From Cyprinodon diabolis (Eukaryota > Chordata > Actinopteri > Cyprinodontiformes > Cyprinodontidae): 64,000 bases of DNA. The notes beneath the pieces were generated by a model that was given only the letters and a program-made list of their open reading frames with translations, was not told the DNA's origin and did no database searches. The translations under genes and the position numbers were made by a program. Below, one piece after another: positions 51,938 to 64,000 of this stretch (positions are counted from its first letter, which is position 1; each line of letters begins with the position of its first letter). The stretch is taken from the NCBI GenBank assembly GCA_030533445.1, contig CM060069.1, positions 31,544,337 through 31,608,336 of the forward strand, read 5' to 3'.

Positions 51938-53056
51938 TTGTCACCTTATCATGAACCAGTTAGGCCTACTCCTAAGCCTGTTAGCAGCTTAGCAAAAACA
52001 GCACCTGAGCCCTTATGCACACCAGTTAGCCTTTTTCCACAGTCAGTCTCTGAACCTGTTAGCCCAGCTCCTAATGAACCCCGACGTAAGAGACGGCGGC
52101 GCCGTAAGCCTGCTCCAAGCAGTCTAGAGACTGCCGAGCCGATTCTTAGCCGTCTAAAGACCCCTGAATTAGCTCTGTGCCGTCTAGAGACCCCTGAGTT
52201 ACCTCTGTGCCGTCTAGAGACCCCTGAGTTAGCTTTGTGCCGTCCAGAGACCCCTGAGCAGAACTTTAAAGAGATGTCAGAATTCGAAGGATGTGGTTTT
52301 ACCCCTCCTAGGACCTCTCTACAGGCGCCACTGACCGCAAGGAGCCCTCTACGAGCATCACAAGCCACTTCAGAGACTGAACCTTTGCTGCCATGGGCGG
52401 TTGTCCCCATGCTGGATTGGGAGCCACAGTCGGTGGTCTCCTCAGTTCCTGATGTGGAACCACAGTCGGTGGTCTCCTCAGTTCCTGATTGGGAGCCACA
52501 GTCGGTGGTCTCCTCAGTTCCTGATTGGGAGCCACAGTCGGTGGTCTCCCCTGTTTCTGATTGGGAGCCACAGTCGGTGGTCTCCCCTTTTCCTGATTGG
52601 GAGCCACAGTCGGTGTTCTCCCCTGTTCCTGAGGTGGAGCCGCAATCGGCGGGCTCCCCTGTTCCTGCGGTGGAGCCGCAATCGGCGGGCTCCCCTGTTC
52701 GGGCTCCCCTGTTCCTGAGGTGTAGCCGCAATTGGCGGGCTCCCCTGTTCCTGAGGTGGAGCCGCAATCGGCGGGCTCCTCTGTTCCTGACCCGGAGCCG
52801 CAATCGGCGGGCTCCTCTGTTCCTGACCCGGAGCCGGAATCGGCGGGCTCGTCTGTTCCTGACCCGGAGCCGCAGTCGGCGGGCTCCTCTGTTCCTGACC
52901 CGGAGCCGCAGTCGGCGGTCTCCCCTGTTCCAGTCCAGTAGCCGCAGTCGGCGGTCTCCCCTGTTCCAGTCCAGGAGCCGCAGTCGGCGGTCACCTCAGA
53001 GCCTGTTCCTGAGCCGCAGTCGGCGGTCACCTCAGAGTCTGTTCCAGAGCCGCTGA
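51938..53056 (+). pseudogene. gag-distal Pro/Ser-rich repeat frame with minisatellite
   Basis: This downstream open frame in another phase starts MSPYHEPVRPTPKP. It contains ETPEL.LCRL repeats of 11 residues and then many 12-residue (36-bp) units of the type EPQSVVSSVPDW. Near 52700 the frame slips, and the rest is read as Arg-rich nonsense, while the original EPQSAGSSVPDP unit continues in the frame of 52732-52941. It is low-complexity DNA of a retroelement and not a host gene. It may once have been the C-terminal part of gag. Confidence 0.6.
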
Positions 53057-53094
53057 AGAGAGGACAGGGTCCCCCATGGGGCTACCTACTGAAA

Positions 53095-53661
53095 GTGGGG
53101 CATCATCCTCCTAAGAAGCAGCTTCGCCTCCGGCCCCGCGGTCGACCTCCAGAGCGTCAGCTTCGCCTCCGGCCCCGCGTTCGACCTCCAGAGCGTCAGC
53201 TTCGCCTCCGACCCCGCGGTCGACCTCCAGAGCGTCAGCTTCGCCTTCGACCCTGCAGCCGGCCACCTAAGACTCTGCTCCGTTGTCGGACCCTCGGTCG
53301 GCCCCCAGAACCTCTGCCACGTCTTCTGCCCCTCAGCTGGCCACCTAAGACTCTGCCTCGCTGCCGGCCCCACGGTCGGCCACCAGAGACTCTGCCCCGC
53401 TGCAGGTCCCACGGCCGGCCACCTGAGACTCTGCCAAAGAAATCGCCTGGGATTTTTTTGCTTTCATCCACCGTAAGTGGATCGTTTTTTATTCCGGATT
53501 TAGTTTTTGTTTTTTGCCCTCCTTGCCTGGTTCCCCCTCCGCCCACCCTGGGTGGGTTGTTTTTGGTTTTGGACTCTGTTTTTGTCGTTTCTTGCCCAAT
53601 GTGTCTTTGCACAGTGGACAATGACCAGATTTGCACTCATTTAGAGGTATACAAAATTTAG
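53095..53661 (+). pseudogene. Arg/Pro-rich 39-bp repeat frame, element 3' part
   Basis: Units of 13 codons (RQLRLRPRGRPPE) repeat about four times and then decay into RCRPHGRPPETLP units. The 3' part is T-rich, non-repetitive and of unknown role. It is continuous with the retroelement above and I see no independent function. Confidence 0.5.
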
Positions 53662-54308
53662 TGGTCCTGTGTAGGTCTAAATGAGATGCACATTAGATGC
53701 TGTAAACAAAGACCTCTATTAAACATTAAACATGGAAAGCTGACCAACAAAAGACAACATATAGAGGTCTCTTTGCAACGTGGGTATGTTAAGAAAAATA
53801 AAACAAATAGTACCTGTATTAGAAGGTTTTATGACATCAAAAACAAGGCAAGACCAATATTTAAGCATTGGCCTTGTTTGCATGATACAGATATATCTAT
53901 AATAGGTCATTAACTTAAGATAGGCATTATTGTGTAGTGGATTCTGAAAAAAGTAACATTATTTATTTTAGGGTTCTGTACTTCATTTAGGTTTCTTTTT
54001 AAGTTTTTAGTTTCACTGTAATTTTGTCTCTTTGTAGTTGTTTTGGTGATGTTGTGTTTTTGAGTTACTCTCTGTTGCCCCTTTGTGCCAGTCTTCTTTC
54101 CCCTAGCTCCCTTCTAGTTACTTCTATCCATACCTGCTCCATATCAGCTGATTAGCCCATTCTTTCTTCTGTCCCCTATATATACACCTCCTGTGCATTA
54201 CCTTATTGCTGTTTTCTCTTCATTGCTTTGCCCCCCGTGTGTTTCTCCCTGATGTCTCTTGGGTTTGGTTTCTTTTATTGTTTCTGGATTTTTGCTACTG
54301 TTGTCATG
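53662..54308. other. intergenic DNA, no feature seen
   Basis: No 3' LTR or pol remnant of the preceding retroelement was found here. The DNA is T-rich and of unknown origin. Confidence 0.45.
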
Positions 54309-54907
54309 TAGCCTGATAAACCAGACTAAATGGGAGATGAACGATGTTATTTAGTCTGGCGAATACCTCATTCTCAAAAATGAATGAGTGTAGAGCCTCT
54401 TCCTGCTCATGTTTCAACGTAAACCCCAAGTCTAATCCTTCCAAAACTGATTCCAAAGCTGAGTCCAAAATCACCTGCTGTTAGCTTCGGAGCTCCGCTG
54501 GTTGCCGCGGTCTACCCAACTTCGGAAATTGTTTTTTAATCACGCATTAAATCGGTAAATTGACCATATAGTGATGCTTTAAAGTATAATTTTTTCAGCT
54601 CAAATAATCTTAAAACATACTTTTATTGAACAACAGCAACAGAAAGACAATTTTCAACTTCAAATGGAGCGCTCCATTGAAAGCTTCTGCTGTCGCAGTG
54701 CATGCTACTGTTGTGCTTTCTCAAGCGTCGTGCAGCTTTGTCGTCACACCTTCAAAATCCCGCCTGCTTTGGATCCAGACTTTCAAAACACGTCGCTGCG
54801 TTGAGATTCGACACTAGGTTAAGGGCCCGGGGCATTGATAGAGGCAAGACCAACTCGCAGGCAAAAATGATTTTGGCCGCTGGAGGGTGGGTCAGTTTAC
54901 TAGGATA
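54309..54907. mobile_element. possible DNA transposon remnant
   Basis: The left edge TAGCCTGATAAACCAGACTA and the inverse of the right edge (TAGCTATCCTAGTAAACTGA) are similar. An 11-bp perfect hairpin (CCAGACTAAAT and ATTTAGTCTGG, 54321-54359) lies just inside the left end. The GC-rich interior contrasts with its surroundings. No target duplication was found. Confidence 0.4.
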
Positions 54908-56010
54908 GCTGCCATCAGTATTTCAATTAACTGCTCAAACTCATCTCTGCTTGCTCATCTCTGCATTTCGGTACTCAATGAACTTCCACCCAACCTTGAC
55001 AATTTCCCCTTAAAGGTGGGTCAAACATGTGGGGTTTCACCTTCAACATATGCAAAGGAATAGATTCATGGCTTAATATGATTAGTCACTGTTTAACTGT
55101 CACTTTAAAAAACACAGTTAAAGTTACAGTAGTTGTACCAAAGATGCTATATTTATATTTAATGAATTAAACTTTTGTCTGCTGGCATAAGCAAACAGGC
55201 CAATCTCAAAGGACCTTGTTTGCAGGTTGCATATGCAGTAGCTGATGACCAAACATAACTGGATCAGGTGGGATGTAAGTAAAAATGCCTTTTGCTATTG
55301 TTTGTAGATAATGAAAATGTTGGAAAACCACCTTGTAAAAAATAGGATCAAAGTGACCTGCAGAAAAGGAAATCTTTGGCCGACATATTTTGGAATCAAA
55401 CAATATGTGAAATAATTATAAATACCAGAACAATCAGCTAAAAGAGAAATAATGTGTTAGTAATAAAAAAAAGATGTAAATCTGCTTGATTACTCTATTT
55501 AAAACTGAATTGTGGTTTAATCAAGATAGAACTTCATGGAAATGCAGATTTATTTTTTCCAGTAAAATTCTGTGAAGAAAACTGCTAATGACTTAAGCCC
55601 TGCTTTTTTATTGGTGTATAAGTAGGCCTACTCTTGTGTTTAAAAGTGATATACAGACAGTTTTGCATCACAATAGATTGCTTGTGATGGCTTTATTAGC
55701 TTATTGGCAGAAATCGAATAACTGTGAAGATGGCACTGATAAAAAATGTTGGAGAAAAAGAACACATTTGAATTCCTTGTTTATGCTTTGTTTACTATGA
55801 AGTATTCTTATTAATGGTTTATTGTAAACTGCAACACCTTTCACTGTGTTTTTTTCATTTCATGTAACTTACATTCCAATTTGGTAAGAACATTAACATA
55901 TATGTTCTTATTTTCATTAGAGCTATCACATTAAAATAGTACATTGTGTTTGTTTTATGTTGCTCAGTATAATGCAAATCATAGCTACCAAGCAATGTGA
56001 AATGTGAACT
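54908..56010. other. intergenic DNA, no feature seen
   Basis: AT-rich DNA without a recognisable gene or repeat. Confidence 0.55.
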
Positions 56011-56014
56011 CCAC

Positions 56015-62100
<6,086 letters not shown>

Positions 62101-62159
62101 TTTTTTTAGAGGCTGTAATACTGTTGAAATGATCTGGTCTTGTTTAGAAGTTTTGCAGG

Positions 62160-63418
62160 CATCGGCGTCGCCAGACCCCATTTACTGGGGCACGTGCCCC
62201 AGTATAAATGAGCTGTGCCCCAGTATAAATCTCATGAATATTTGCAACAGTAATACATTTTTTTATTAATCAATTAAGATAATTCCAAGGGGAGGAGACG
62301 TATATTTCTACTCCAAATTGAGGATGTATTAGCGCCCCCACGTCAACGCATGTCTCTGCATAAACTAACGCGCTGGTCTCAACTGAGTTGGATGGGACAC
62401 TGTGCGGCTGCGACGCATTTTTAGTTCTGGTAACGTTTCTTACCTGCCAATTTTATTATTTTCCCAGTGAAACCACATGATTTATAGGATACTAACTGAA
62501 AATTACTGCATTGGTTTGTAGATGGATATCAGGACATTCTTCACACGAAGCAGAGACAGGGAAGCAGTAAAACAAGATGAGAGAGAGGGAGGTAAGGTCC
62601 CGTTATGTATTAGTGATTTAAGCTTACCAGTTACATTAGGGACGTTATAAGCAATATGATAGATATTTACATAATTATAGATTTACGTTTTTTAATGTTT
62701 GCTGTTGAGAATGAGAATGAAGGTGCTGGAGTAAAAAAACGTTCATTTAATTCAAAATGGTTTGAAAGCTTTTCCTGGTTGAAAAAGAAAGCCTTGTCAT
62801 CAAGGATATGCAGTGTGTTTTCAAATTGCTTGATAACATCATATTCCCAACACTAACGCAGGTCATCCAGATCTCCCTCACAATCCCAGTCAACAGCTGG
62901 AGTTGTGAAAGGTCATTCAGTGTGTTGAGAAGGCTCCACACTTGGCTGAGGTGCACAATGGGACAAGACAGGCTCCATCATCTGGCTATTTTATCAGTTG
63001 AAAAGGAAGAACTTTCTAAGCTGACTCACAAGTGATTGACCGCTTTGTAAAAGTGAAAAATAGGAGGTACACTTTAATGCTCAAAAAATAAAAGAAAAAC
63101 TTAGTTCAGGTTGAGTTAGACTTTCCCCCAAACTAAAACCCTGAAACCTAGGAATTTATGATTACTTCAGAATGTGTATAAGGAAACTTTTTATTTGTCA
63201 AAGTTGGTGATGTCTTATTTTTTATAGCTGCAATGTTGAAAATGTTCATGTTTGTTAAAACAAATATGCTCTTACACTCATTAATATCTCAACTGGTAAT
63301 TTTGGTAGGAATGTATCAGGGTGGGGCAGTGTGCTTGTCTGTATTTGTGTATGAAGGAGGGGCACATGCGGTAAGGGGCCAGTGCCCCAGTAAAGCTTTG
63401 TGCCTAGCAACGCCCCTG
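62160..63418 (+). mobile_element. internally deleted hAT element with exact TSD
   Basis: This 1259-bp element is flanked by the exact 8-bp duplication TTTGCAGG at 62152-62159 and 63419-63426. The terminal repeats are CATCGGCGTCGCCAG on the left and the inverse of CTAGCAACGCCCCTG on the right (12 of 15 match). Both are followed by the shared subterminal TTTACTGGGGCAC and GGGCCAGTGCCCCAG motifs. It carries only the two ends of a hAT transposase gene. Confidence 0.92.
62522..63034 (+). pseudogene. hAT transposase remnant: zinc-finger start joined to dimerisation tail
   Basis: MDIRTFFTRSRDREAVKQDE starts at 62522 and ends at a good donor (GTAAGG, 62592), giving a first exon. Later, VKKRSFNSKWFESFSWL (about 62729-62782) matches the start of the TTF-type zinc finger found in ZMYM/hAT-like transposases. 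It then passes directly to PVNSWSCERSFSVLRRLHTW, LRCTMGQDRLHHLAILS and VEKEEL. That is the hAT C-terminal dimerisation domain (ERSFS..RR...LR..M...RL..LA). The Cys residues of the finger and the whole catalytic domain are missing. It is an internal deletion derivative that relies on another copy for mobility. Confidence 0.85.
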
Positions 63419-63426
63419 TTTGCAGG

Positions 63427-63852
63427 TGTTCCCTGAAATTGGCAATTATCTAAGTTTTACAACTGTTTGTGCTTCTCTAAAATTCCCAACACGTAAAGGT
63501 CAATGCAAATAATTTTGACATACTCTGATAATGCTCTAATCTTTGGACAGTATTTCAACTTTTGTTTTTGTAATTTGAGGTCTATTTCTTTTTTCATTCA
63601 GCTTTTTTTTTTTATTATGCACAAAAGAGACCTTTTTTATTTGACATTTTATTTAGTATTGCATGTCTTTGCTGTGTTTCCTGTTTGGTGGCTGGGATCT
63701 TGTTAAATATCTAATACTGACACCAAAAGACAAAATGTGGCAGTATTATAAAATGTCTTAAATTTGAAACCAAAAATATATCAAAATATATATATTGTGT
63801 GTCGCGATTATAGCCCAAAAGTATTGTGATATTAGATTTTCACCCAGCCCTA
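63427..63852. repeat. possible truncated hAT end
   Basis: The sequence ending TTTTCACCCAGCCCTA at about 63837-63852 is the inverse of the TAGGGCTGGGTG-type hAT terminus seen elsewhere here. The matching left end was not found. The rest of this stretch is featureless. Confidence 0.35.
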
Positions 63853-64000
63853 TTTTACGGTGTGATGAATGAGAAAAATGTTTGCATATAAACTGTCATT
63901 ACTGTAGCCAAAAGCTCATGACAGGTTTTACGGTGGGTGTTTAGATGAACAAATTGTTTGTTTAGATAAACAAATTTGTGACTGACACTTGCTAAATGCT

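Noticed and set aside
51949..53030. Long minus-strand Gly/Thr-rich frames
   Set aside because: They are shadows of the gag-linked minisatellite on the other strand.

Overview
The window is vertebrate nuclear DNA, most likely from a ray-finned (teleost) fish. It is AT-rich, has GT-AG introns and one recognisable host gene, and is full of fish-type transposable elements: Tc1, many hAT elements and MITEs, a Penelope-like fragment, a tRNA-derived SINE and a gypsy-type gag element. Nothing bacterial or viral was seen apart from retroelement remnants.

Host gene. The plus strand carries the last four coding exons of a TMEM132-family single-pass membrane protein: 8172-8380, 13379-13679, 42340-42531 and 42926-43999. 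The 3'UTR follows, to a possible poly(A) signal near 46053. The phases of the four exons join cleanly. The earlier exons (signal peptide and N-terminal ectodomain) lie upstream of the window. By remembered similarity TMEM132D is the closest paralogue, but this was not aligned. The intron between the second and third exons here is 28.7 kb and holds most of the repeats.

Layout. 1-8171: intron with a complete Tc1 transposon (1210-2814) whose transposase frame is open. 8381-13378: intron with a decayed Tc1 (about 8637-10140) split by a 208-bp foldback element. 13680-42339: the large intron. It holds a 155-bp tandem array (18.2-19.4 kb), a minus-strand multi-exon DUF4806 gene remnant (20.6-26.3 kb) with a second transposon-type gene remnant just upstream of it (27.6-28.1 kb), four hAT elements with exact 8-bp target duplications, three copies of one foldback MITE, long (TA)n tracts, a hAT BED-finger fragment, and an array of 111/112-bp units (36.3-38.4 kb). 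43999-50190: 3'UTR and intergenic DNA with a LINE remnant, a SINE and a Penelope-like GIY-YIG fragment. 50.2-53.7 kb: an LTR-retrotransposon fragment with a broken gag and coding minisatellites but no visible pol or 3' LTR. 53.7-64 kb: mostly featureless, with a third (TA)n tract and an internally deleted hAT element (62160-63418) with an exact 8-bp target duplication.

Where something new might be. The best candidate is the minus-strand pair at 20.6-28.1 kb: a transposase-like gene remnant followed in tandem by a DUF4806 gene remnant. It may be a fossil of a two-gene DNA transposon. I recognise both protein families as repetitive in animal genomes, but I cannot name the element. Both frames are broken in this copy.
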